The notes beneath the pieces were generated by a model that was not told the DNA's origin, did no database searches, and saw only the letters and a program-made list of their open reading frames with translations. Positions 1-5,528 of a stretch of DNA of 8,170 bases are shown piece after piece. Numbering within the stretch: the stretch's first letter is position 1; each line of letters begins with the position of its first letter. Source of the DNA: Candidatus Omnitrophota bacterium (GTDB lineage Bacteria; Omnitrophota; Koll11; Gygaellales; Profunditerraquicolaceae); contig JAQTRA010000040.1 in assembly GCA_028712045.1 (NCBI GenBank), forward strand, positions 1 to 8,170, given 5' to 3'. The translations under genes and the position numbers were made by a program.

Positions 1-165
1 CCCTAAAACCGCAACCACTTGCTTGGGCTTAAGCGTCTCTACTAAATCTAAAACATAGCCCAGCATCGGCCTGCCGCAAAGCTTATGCAAAACCTTCGGC
101 GTTTGCGATTTCATCCGTGTGCTTTTTCCCGCCGCCAAAATTATTACCGCTATTTCCTTTTTCAT
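1..165 (-). CDS. glmU: GlmU, N-terminal 55 residues (bifunctional UDP-GlcNAc pyrophosphorylase / GlcN-1-P acetyltransferase), cut by window edge
   Basis: Only the first 55 codons are present; the gene runs off the low-coordinate end. They read [20 protein letters not shown], then [18 protein letters not shown]. This is the nucleotidyltransferase signature of GlmU: the LAAGxSTRM loop (residues 10-18) that binds the uridine nucleotide, then the PKVLH motif with its lysine. GlmU makes UDP-N-acetylglucosamine in the cytoplasm for peptidoglycan and lipopolysaccharide. A related sugar nucleotidyltransferase cannot be fully excluded from 55 residues, but the PKVLH pattern and the spoVG neighbour both favour GlmU. 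The ATG at 163-165 is the natural start by homology. The bases just upstream (minus strand CCCCCTAATAAAT) contain no Shine-Dalgarno sequence, because the edge of a palindromic repeat lies nine bases away. Confidence 0.88.
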   Translation of the reverse strand, partial: MKKEIAVIILAAGKSTRMKSQTPKVLHKLCGRPMLGYVLDLVETLKPKQVVAVLG

Positions 166-174
166 ATTTATTAG

Positions 175-275
175 GGGGACGTCCTCCAAAGGGACACCCT
201 GATTATTGTAACTATTATTCTACCGATTAAATCAAATCTATCGCTTACCAGGGTGTCCCCAAAGAGGACGTCCCC
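175..275. repeat. Pair of inverted REP-like imperfect palindromes (BIME/MITE-like element)
   Basis: Two 27-bp arms at 175-201 and 249-275 are inverted copies of each other apart from a central CAAA, which reads in the same direction in both. They enclose a 47-bp AT-rich spacer with no other visible structure. Each arm can also fold alone: GGG, a small bulge, GTCC, a seven-base loop, GGAC, a small bulge, CCC (left arm 176-199, right arm 251-274). A short hairpin with an off-centre bulge is the classic form of REP sequences moved by IS200/IS605-like Y1 (RAYT) transposases, and two facing copies make a BIME. That origin is inference; no transposase gene is in the window. The element fills the gap between tRNA-Gln and glmU. 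It has no T-run on either side, so it does not look like an intrinsic terminator. Confidence 0.75.
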
Positions 276-284
276 ACTTAAGTC

Positions 285-358
285 TGGTTGCCCGGCAAGG
301 ATTCGAACCTTGACAGTCAGACCCAAATTCTGATGAGCTACCATTACACTACCGGGCA
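285..358 (-). tRNA. tRNA-Gln (anticodon UUG), CCA encoded
   Basis: The minus strand folds into a complete cloverleaf. The acceptor stem TGCCCGG/CCGGGCA has seven perfect pairs, followed by discriminator A and a genomic CCA (285-287). The anticodon stem TCAGA/TCTGA holds the loop ATTTGGG, giving anticodon TTG. The T-stem CAAGG/CCTTG holds TTCGAAT, and the variable loop has four bases. The D-arm is compact and has a U11-U24 mismatch between two G-C pairs. The U1-A72 pair and the lack of an extra base in the D-loop fit the identity rules for glutamine made by Glu-tRNA amidation (GatCAB), although GlnRS charging is not excluded. The gene starts seven bases after the spoVG stop codon, so it is probably cut out of the operon transcript. 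Confidence 0.95.
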
Positions 359-365
359 AAGGCTA

Positions 366-773
366 TTAAACTTTAACTTTATTCTTTTCTTGCTCGTACG
401 CTTCCAGAACTTTTTTCTGCAAATGTTCCCTGAACGCCTGCGTTATAGGATGAGCAATATCCTTATGCTCGGCTTGGCTTGCGCCTGTATCTTGTGTATT
501 TTGCGCGCCTTGTAAGCCTTGAGTATTCATTTCAATTGGCAACGCTTGCGCGCATTGATTGCAATATTTACTGCGCAATTCATTTTTAAACCCGCACTTC
601 GGGCAAGGATGTTTTACTTTACGAGAAGGCATGGCAATAAATAAACCGGTTGCGCCCTCAATTACTTTAATATTTCTTACCACAAAAACATTTTCAAAAG
701 TAACGGTGGCATAGGCTTTTAATTTCTTATCCGGAGAATCTTTTAAAATTACCCTGACCTCGGTTATCTCCAT
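366..773 (-). CDS. spoVG: SpoVG-family protein with an inserted zinc ribbon
   Basis: The N-terminal part (residues 1-51, MEITEVRV...FVVRNIKVIEG..GLFIAMPSRK) and a later DIAHPI block near residues 105-110 match SpoVG, a small nucleic-acid-binding regulator. Ordinary SpoVG proteins are about 85-100 residues; this one has 135. The extra length sits exactly where normal family members have a short loop between AMPSRK and DIAHPI. It holds a C-x2-C-x10-C-x2-C zinc ribbon (Cys57, 60, 71, 74) followed by a Gln/Asn/Ala-rich linker to about residue 102. The C-terminus is a charged helix. The gene lies between ispE and glmU as in Bacillus, which supports the family call. Two ATGs stand in tandem (774-776 and 771-773). 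The second is chosen because AGGAGG then sits six bases away rather than three, and because the protein then starts MEITEV like its relatives. Confidence 0.9.
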   Translation of the reverse strand: MEITEVRVILKDSPDKKLKAYATVTFENVFVVRNIKVIEGATGLFIAMPSRKVKHPCPKCGFKNELRSKYCNQCAQALPIEMNTQGLQGAQNTQDTGASQAEHKDIAHPITQAFREHLQKKVLEAYEQEKNKVKV

Positions 774-779
774 CATCCA

Positions 780-785
780 CCTCCT
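780..785 (-). promoter_or_regulatory. Shine-Dalgarno of spoVG, overlapping the ispE stop
   Basis: The minus strand carries a full AGGAGG here, the strongest ribosome binding site in the window. It overlaps the ispE stop codon TAG (784-786). Ribosomes ending ispE are therefore placed directly on the spoVG site, which suggests translational coupling. Its distance favours the second of the two tandem ATGs as the spoVG start. Confidence 0.8.
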
Positions 786-1671
786 AAGCTAGAGAAGTTA
801 CAAAAATCTGCCAAGATTTATGTTTTTTACGCAACTTCCTACTTAAGCCCTGAGCTTGCTTTTGTGAACTACAGAGTGCAAATACCGCTGCACCGCTTCC
901 CGACATCATTACTTGCTCTAAACCTATGCCATAGAACGCGTTTTTAACCTGATTAACTACCGGATAAAGCCGGGTAGTAACCGGCTCTAAGCTATTAAAG
1001 AGATACTCCGGAGGAACCCGAAAACCCTTTCTGGATAACTCGGAAATTAGTATTTTAACATTAGCCAGAGGAGTTGTCAACCCAGAAAAAGAATCAAATT
1101 TCTCATAAACCAAAGGCGTAGAAACCTTAATATTCGGATAAATCAGGATAAACCAAAGCTTAAGCCGCTGCAAAGAGGCTACTGGCTTAATCTTATCCCC
1201 GCGGCTGCTTCCTAAAGCAAACTTTGTATCTTGAATAAAAAAGGGAATGTCGCTGCCTAATTGAGCAGCTAAATTCAGGAGTTTTGTTTTAGATAAATTG
1301 AGGTTCCAATATTTATTTAACCCTGAAAGCACGCTGGCCGCATTAGCTGATCCCCCGCCAAGGCCCGCGCCAACCGGGATACGTTTTTTTATTTCAATCT
1401 TAAGCCCAAAACTTAAACCCTGGCTACGCCTTAATAACTCCGCAGCGCGCCAACAAAGATTTGTCTTATTTTGGGGCACCTGCGGATTATCACATTTAAT
1501 GCCAATCGCCTTGCCTTCTGCGTTTTTAAGAATAACCGTATCCGCTAAACTAATCCTGGCAAATAACGTCTTAAGGTTATGAAAATTATCTTTACGTTTA
1601 TTTAAAACCTGTAAATATAAATTAACTTTGGCGAAGGATTTAATAACCAACGGCGAGCGAAAATGCTTCAT
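784..1671 (-). CDS. ispE: 4-diphosphocytidyl-2-C-methyl-D-erythritol kinase
   Basis: IspE uses ATP to phosphorylate CDP-methylerythritol in the non-mevalonate (MEP) route to isoprenoids. The 295-residue protein has all GHMP-kinase marks: AKVNLYL with Lys15 near the N-terminus, the glycine-rich ATP loop PVGAGLGGGSANAA (99-112), LGSDIPFF with the expected catalytic Asp141, and the C-terminal MSGSGAAVFA (256-265). Length is normal for the family. The usual DGYH element near residue 30 reads DNFH here, a mild variation. The ATG at 1669-1671 has AGGA eight bases upstream, overlapping the stop of the preceding transketolase gene, so the two genes are probably coupled. Seven bases separate the stop from the first spoVG ATG. 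Gene order with spoVG, tRNA-Gln and glmU supports the assignment. Confidence 0.95.
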   Translation of the reverse strand: MKHFRSPLVIKSFAKVNLYLQVLNKRKDNFHNLKTLFARISLADTVILKNAEGKAIGIKCDNPQVPQNKTNLCWRAAELLRRSQGLSFGLKIEIKKRIPVGAGLGGGSANAASVLSGLNKYWNLNLSKTKLLNLAAQLGSDIPFFIQDTKFALGSSRGDKIKPVASLQRLKLWFILIYPNIKVSTPLVYEKFDSFSGLTTPLANVKILISELSRKGFRVPPEYLFNSLEPVTTRLYPVVNQVKNAFYGIGLEQVMMSGSGAAVFALCSSQKQAQGLSRKLRKKHKSWQIFVTSLA

Positions 1672-1681
1672 GAACTGGTTC

Positions 1682-2617
1682 CTAGCCTTGCGAGATATTC
1701 GATAAGACTGCTTTTTCTATATCCAAGCTACTTAGCTGGTATTCTTTTAAGAGGTCTTCGGGTTCGCCGGATTGGCCAAAGCGGTTGCGGATGCCTATGC
1801 GCATTACTTTAACCGGAAAGTTTTCAGCAACTATTTCATCTACGCTAGAAGCCAAGCCGCCAATAACATTATGCTCTTCGCAAACAACAATAAGCTTAGT
1901 TTCTTTAGCCGCCTTAAGTATAACAGCGCTATCTAACGGCCGGATAGAATGCATATTAATTAAGCGCGCCTTAATGCCTTTGCTGGCTAAACTTTTTACC
2001 GCCAGCAAAGCTTGCGAAACCATTACTCCGCAGGCAATAATTGTAGCATCGTTACCTTCTGAAATAGTCTGAGCCTGCCCTAATATAAATTTGCCTTTAT
2101 TTTCGATAGTCGGTATTTTCGGACGGCCTAAACGGATATAAAAAGGGCCGGGATTACTGGCTGCCGCCGTAATTGCCTCTGCGGTTTGCGGGCCGTCACA
2201 AGGCACAATAATATTCATATTCGGAAGCACACGCATCAGCGCGATATCTTCCAGTGCCTGATGGCTTGCTCCATCCGGGCCGACGGTAATACCGGCATGC
2301 GTAGCCACGATCTTAACATTAAAATTATTATAGCTTATTGACATTCTTACCTGATCCCAGGCACGGCCAGAAGCAAACACCGCAAAAGTAGAAACAAAAA
2401 CAGTTTTCCCGCAACTGGCAATTCCCGCGGCAGTAGCCATCATATTCTGTTCCGCTACGCCAAAATTAAAGAAACGCTCCGGGAATTTTTTGGCAAAAAG
2501 GCTGGTGCGCGTAGAACTGGAAAGATCCGCATCCAAAACTACAATATTCTTATCCTGGGCACCTAACTCAACCAGCGCCTGGCCATAAACATCTCTTTGA
2601 AAAAACTGTTCACTCAT
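1682..2617 (-). CDS. tkt: Transketolase, C-terminal subunit (pyrimidine-binding and C-terminal domains)
   Basis: This is the second half of a transketolase split over two genes (311 residues). The pyrimidine-binding domain covers roughly residues 1-165 and includes GVAEQNM, where Glu56 is the glutamate that activates thiamine diphosphate. The TVGPDGASHQ loop lies at 111-120. The transketolase C-terminal domain follows from about 185 to the end. Together with the N-terminal subunit it should move two-carbon ketol units between sugar phosphates in the pentose phosphate pathway. Split versions are common in archaea and many bacterial phyla; some act on other substrates (for example apulose-phosphate cleavage), but the setting beside hisG and ispE gives no hint of that. 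Its ATG overlaps the stop of the N-terminal gene by one base (TAATG), with AGGA nine bases upstream, so the subunits are co-translated. Confidence 0.93.
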   Translation of the reverse strand: MSEQFFQRDVYGQALVELGAQDKNIVVLDADLSSSTRTSLFAKKFPERFFNFGVAEQNMMATAAGIASCGKTVFVSTFAVFASGRAWDQVRMSISYNNFNVKIVATHAGITVGPDGASHQALEDIALMRVLPNMNIIVPCDGPQTAEAITAAASNPGPFYIRLGRPKIPTIENKGKFILGQAQTISEGNDATIIACGVMVSQALLAVKSLASKGIKARLINMHSIRPLDSAVILKAAKETKLIVVCEEHNVIGGLASSVDEIVAENFPVKVMRIGIRNRFGQSGEPEDLLKEYQLSSLDIEKAVLSNISQG

Positions 2618-3438
2618 TAGGCTAATTCCTTTAAGGCCTGCTCGGCTTCTTCTTTGGTGGGAGCCCGTCCATGAAACCCCACCACCCCTTCCATAAAAGA
2701 TACGCCTTTGCCTTTGATTGTATGCGCAATAATAATTGTGGGTTTACCTTTAACCGTTTTAGCTTGATTATAGGCGGATAAAATCTCCTGCAGATTATGG
2801 CCATCAATCTCGATAACCTGCCAGCCAAAAGCCAGCCACTTGGCCGCTAAGGGTTGTAACCCCATTACATCTTCACATTTGCCATCGATCTGACAGCCGT
2901 TGAAATCTAAAATAGCACAGAGATTATCACTCTTAAAATGGCTGGCAGCCATAGCTGCTTCCCAGATATTACCTTCCTGAATTTCGCCGTCCCCTAATAA
3001 ACAATAAACCCGGTAATCTTTTTTATCTATCTTGGCGGCTAAACTCATCCCTAAAGCTACAGAAAGCCCCTGGCCGAGTGAACCAGATGCTGATTCAACT
3101 CCGGGGGTAGCCCGATCCGGATGCCCCTGTAAAATTGAACCGAGTTTACGCAAAGTTAGTAACTTTTCTTTCGGAAAATAACCTGCTTGGGCTAATACCG
3201 CATACCATAGCGGGCAGCAATGGCCCTTGGACATATGAAAACGGTCACGATCAGGCCATTCAGGCTTCTGAGGATCAAACCTAAGGACATTAGCATATAA
3301 AACAGTAACTAAATCTGCAGCCGAAAGGCTGCCACCGGGATGGCCTGAGCCGGCCTTAGCTAACATCTCGATAATTAACCGACGGGTTTCTTTAGCCCTG
3401 GCTTCTAATTCTTTTAGGGAAAGTTCTTTATTTGCCAT
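2617..3438 (-). CDS. tkt: Transketolase, N-terminal subunit (thiamine diphosphate-binding domain)
   Basis: The 273-residue protein is the diphosphate-binding half of transketolase. It shows GSGHPGGSLSAAD (residues 30-42, His33), KGH at 71-73, SASGSLGQGL near 116-125, and the thiamine diphosphate/metal motif GDGE (149-152) ending at Asn180. The catalytic glutamate is absent, as expected, since it belongs to the partner encoded just downstream. The complex should be a heterotetramer in the cytoplasm. The two halves add up to 584 residues, against about 660 for one-piece enzymes. The ATG lies inside the end of the TPR gene (11-base overlap) and I see no clear Shine-Dalgarno before it. Translation probably depends on ribosomes arriving from that gene. 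Confidence 0.93.
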   Translation of the reverse strand: MANKELSLKELEARAKETRRLIIEMLAKAGSGHPGGSLSAADLVTVLYANVLRFDPQKPEWPDRDRFHMSKGHCCPLWYAVLAQAGYFPKEKLLTLRKLGSILQGHPDRATPGVESASGSLGQGLSVALGMSLAAKIDKKDYRVYCLLGDGEIQEGNIWEAAMAASHFKSDNLCAILDFNGCQIDGKCEDVMGLQPLAAKWLAFGWQVIEIDGHNLQEILSAYNQAKTVKGKPTIIIAHTIKGKGVSFMEGVVGFHGRAPTKEEAEQALKELA

Positions 3439-4402
3439 TATTGATTTTAAGCAGCTTTGCTTTTACTTTTTCCTGGTTGGCGTCTAATTTTAAGGATTTA
3501 TCCCAATTTAATTTTGCGCTATCCGCGTTACCCAATTTTAAATATACGTCGCCTAAATGCTCGTAAATAACCGGGTCGCTTAAATAGGATGCTGCCTTTT
3601 CTAACTTTTCAACTGCTTCTTTAAATTTACCTTTTTTAAAATAATACCAGCCTAAACTGTCAATGTAAGCGCCATTTTCCGGATCCTGACTTAACGCTTT
3701 CTTAATTAAGCGGCCGGCCTGGTTTATTTCCTTGTCCCGCTCTAAATAAGAATAGCCCAAAAAATTCAGGACTTCATGATAATCAGGTTTTAATTTTAAA
3801 GCCTGCTTAAGTTCTTTCTCCGCAGCAACATAATCTTTGGCATCATAATAAATATTGCCCAGATAAAAATGTGCCTGGGCATCATTTGGTGCCATACTTA
3901 GAACTAATTTAAAAATGCCCTCGGCTTCTTTTCTTTTATTTTGCTGCAGGTAAATTAAACCTAAACTTTTGTAAAGCTCAATATTCTTAGGGTCAAGTTT
4001 AGTTGCATTCGCTAAAGCCAGAGCGTATTCTTGCGTGGCTAAATCGGAATTACTTTGCGCGGCATAAACTAAAGCTAAAACTAAATGCGGCTCCACTGTT
4101 TCCGGAGCAAGCACTGACGCCTGTTTTAACTGATCAATGGCTTTAACCGGATCATTTTTCTTAATAAAACCGGAAGCCAGGTTTAAATGTATTAAAGAAC
4201 TTCCCGGATCTTTAATCAGCGCCTGTTGATATTCCTGAATAGACCTGTCTACATCACCGAGGTCTTCATAATAAAGGCCCAGAATATAGTGGCTTAAACC
4301 TTGGGAGTCTTTAGCTGTATCTAAGGCCTGTGCAGGTAAAATAGCGAAGGCCAATGTAAGGCAAAAACAGATTACACTGATCAGATATTTAACCCTTACC
4401 AC
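3428..4402 (-). CDS. Exported tetratricopeptide-repeat protein
   Basis: The 324-residue product begins with a positively charged MVRVK, a hydrophobic stretch to about residue 22 and a signal peptidase I site after AQA (residue 26). It should therefore lie outside the inner membrane. There is no lipobox. The rest is about eight consecutive TPR units of about 34 residues (starting near 35, 69, 103, 142, 176, 210, 246 and 279), with conserved patterns such as LGLYYEDLGD and SLGWYYFKKGKFKEAVEKLEKA. TPRs form a protein-binding superhelix; the partner is unknown and no enzymatic domain is present. The start is GTG at 4400-4402, the first possible start after an in-frame TGA six codons upstream. It overlaps the 36-aa gene by 14 bases. 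Only a weak AAAGAG stands as ribosome site, so coupling to the small gene is likely. Confidence 0.85.
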   Translation of the reverse strand: MVRVKYLISVICFCLTLAFAILPAQALDTAKDSQGLSHYILGLYYEDLGDVDRSIQEYQQALIKDPGSSLIHLNLASGFIKKNDPVKAIDQLKQASVLAPETVEPHLVLALVYAAQSNSDLATQEYALALANATKLDPKNIELYKSLGLIYLQQNKRKEAEGIFKLVLSMAPNDAQAHFYLGNIYYDAKDYVAAEKELKQALKLKPDYHEVLNFLGYSYLERDKEINQAGRLIKKALSQDPENGAYIDSLGWYYFKKGKFKEAVEKLEKAASYLSDPVIYEHLGDVYLKLGNADSAKLNWDKSLKLDANQEKVKAKLLKINNGK

Positions 4403-4499
4403 CCCAGGCTCTTTTCTTCAGATGACGAAGACGACGACGCATTTTCTTGCGTTTATGAGTCTTGATCTTCTGTCTTTTTCTTTTCTTTCCACAAGGCAT
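4389..4499 (-). CDS. 36-residue very basic protein, AURKAIP1/COX24-like (DUF1713), probably ribosome-associated
   Basis: A complete small gene: ATG at 4497-4499, TAA at 4389-4391, with AGGAG eight bases before the start. The peptide begins MPCGKKRKRQKIKTHKRKK and then RRRLRHLKKR. Nineteen of its 36 residues are Lys or Arg. The MPxGKKRKRxKxxTHKRKK opening is what I recognise from bacterial members of the AURKAIP1/COX24 family, whose mitochondrial and mycobacterial relatives (mS38, bS22) sit in the small ribosomal subunit. The ribosomal role here is therefore inference. The C-terminal AWGGKG tail is less familiar and overlaps the TPR start by 14 bases, so the tail may have been shaped by that overlap. 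A structured spacer (4514-4557) precedes the gene. Confidence 0.8.
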   Translation of the reverse strand: MPCGKKRKRQKIKTHKRKKMRRRLRHLKKRAWGGKG

Positions 4500-4513
4500 A
4501 ACTACTTCTCCTA

Positions 4514-4557
4514 GCCCATAAGGGCACACCCGCGCAATTCCAATTAGCGCGGGGTGC
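4514..4557 (-). promoter_or_regulatory. Two adjoining hairpins between hisG and the 36-aa basic gene
   Basis: Read as minus-strand RNA, GCACCCCGCGC (4557-4547) pairs with GCGCGGGUGUGC (4535-4524) in an 11-bp, GC-rich stem with one bulged U and an 11-base loop. It starts six bases after the hisG stop. A second small stem, GCCC-UUAU-GGGC (4525-4514), shares its first two bases with the end of the large stem, so the two compete slightly. It ends one base before the AGGAG of the small gene. There is no U-run after either stem, so a standard intrinsic terminator is unlikely. Possible roles are an mRNA-end or processing structure, or a leader controlling the small gene. Confidence 0.5.
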
Positions 4558-4563
4558 TACTTC

Positions 4564-5448
4564 CTAATATATAACTTTATTCAACGGGTATTCAATAATT
4601 CCCTGAGCGCCAGCCTGCTTTAACGCCGGGATCAGTACTCTCACTACTTTCTCGTCAATGATTGTCTCAATCGCAAACCAGCCATCATCACTTAAGCCGG
4701 AAATTGTAGGTTTCTTTAACGCCGGTAATTTACTTAAAACCTTCTGTAAATTTTCTTTCTTGACATTCATTTTTAAACCAACTTTTTCCTCGGCCGCAAT
4801 CGCGCCCTTTAAAAGCATAGCGATCTGCTCCATCTTCTCTTTCTTCCAGCTATCCTTATAAGCAGCTTTATTGGCGATAAACTGCGAAGTAGATTCACAA
4901 AGGGTGGCAATTTCAACTAATTTATTAGCGCGTAATGAACTGCCTGTTTCAGTCAGCTCAACGATAGCATCAACTAAACCGCCGGAAACCTTAACTTCCG
5001 TAGCCCCCCAGCTGAACTCGACTTCAACTTTAACTTTATTTTTCTGGAAAAAATCTTTGGTCACATTTACTAATTCAGTGGCCACGCGCTTGCCCTCTAA
5101 ATCTTTGATTTTCTTGATTCCGGAATCCTGCGGCACCGCTAAAACCCATCTGACCTTACTCAGGCTCTGCTTAGCATAAGTTAAATCCGTGACTCTGACT
5201 ACATCCGATTTATTCTCTAAGATCCAGTCATTTCCGGTAATCCCGCAATCCAAAGCGCCATCCTGGACATAACGCGACATCTCCTGGGCCCGCAATAAAA
5301 CTGCCTGAATCTGCGGGTCATCCACCGACGGAAAATATGAACGCGAGCTGGATAAATTTACATTAAAACCAGCTTTTTTAAGCATCTTAAAGGTAGCCTC
5401 CTGAAGGCTGCCTTTGGGTAAACCTAATTTTAGAACTTTATCTTTCAT
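4564..5448 (-). CDS. hisG: ATP phosphoribosyltransferase, long form
   Basis: HisG joins ATP and PRPP to give phosphoribosyl-ATP, the first committed step of histidine synthesis. The 294-residue protein has the N-terminal KLGLPKGSL, the DCGITGNDW segment (67-75) and the PRPP-binding loop [13 protein letters not shown] (160-172). A C-terminal regulatory domain from about residue 219 ends in [14 protein letters not shown]. This last domain marks the long, hexameric form that histidine inhibits directly and that needs no HisZ partner. No other his gene is in the window, so hisG stands apart from any his cluster here. The ATG at 5446-5448 has AGAGG ten bases upstream and lies behind a strong promoter. 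The gene is followed by hairpins and then the small basic protein gene. Confidence 0.96.
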   Translation of the reverse strand: MKDKVLKLGLPKGSLQEATFKMLKKAGFNVNLSSSRSYFPSVDDPQIQAVLLRAQEMSRYVQDGALDCGITGNDWILENKSDVVRVTDLTYAKQSLSKVRWVLAVPQDSGIKKIKDLEGKRVATELVNVTKDFFQKNKVKVEVEFSWGATEVKVSGGLVDAIVELTETGSSLRANKLVEIATLCESTSQFIANKAAYKDSWKKEKMEQIAMLLKGAIAAEEKVGLKMNVKKENLQKVLSKLPALKKPTISGLSDDGWFAIETIIDEKVVRVLIPALKQAGAQGIIEYPLNKVIY

Positions 5449-5490
5449 AATGAATATTCCTCTTATTGATTAATATCGCTAGGAGAATTT

Positions 5491-5519
5491 ATTATAGCGA
5501 CAGATTAATATTTTGTAAA
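5491..5519 (-). promoter_or_regulatory. Sigma70-type promoter for hisG (TTTACA-17-TATAAT)
   Basis: In the 80-bp gap between the GH94 stop and hisG, the minus strand has TTTACA (5519-5514) and a perfect TATAAT (5496-5491) separated by exactly 17 bases. Transcription should begin near 5484, giving a leader of about 36 bases. A small inverted repeat, TCGCT...AGCGA (5500-5496 and 5480-5476), brackets the -10 element and start point; it could be an operator but is only five bases per arm. I see no terminator for the GH94 gene before this promoter. Confidence 0.7.
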
Positions 5520-5528
5520 GCGTAATTA

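Noticed and set aside
175..275. Intrinsic terminator between tRNA-Gln and glmU
   Set aside because: Neither side of the palindrome is followed by a T-run, and each arm folds alone like a REP unit.
171..359. Minus-strand 62-codon frame through the tRNA and the repeat
   Set aside because: It is only the translation of tRNA-Gln and the palindromic element and resembles no protein.
4500..4563. Separate promoter for the 36-aa basic gene
   Set aside because: Only weak matches (TTGGAA and a poor TATGGG-like box) were found, and they overlap the GC-rich hairpin; not enough to call.
4871..5179. Plus-strand open frame of 102 codons inside hisG
   Set aside because: It is antisense to well-conserved hisG sequence, has low-complexity Ser/Thr/Leu-rich content and no ribosome site; the other plus-strand frames at 288-515, 1298-1582, 1785-2072, 4658-4861, 6427-6672 and 7753-7995 are rejected likewise.
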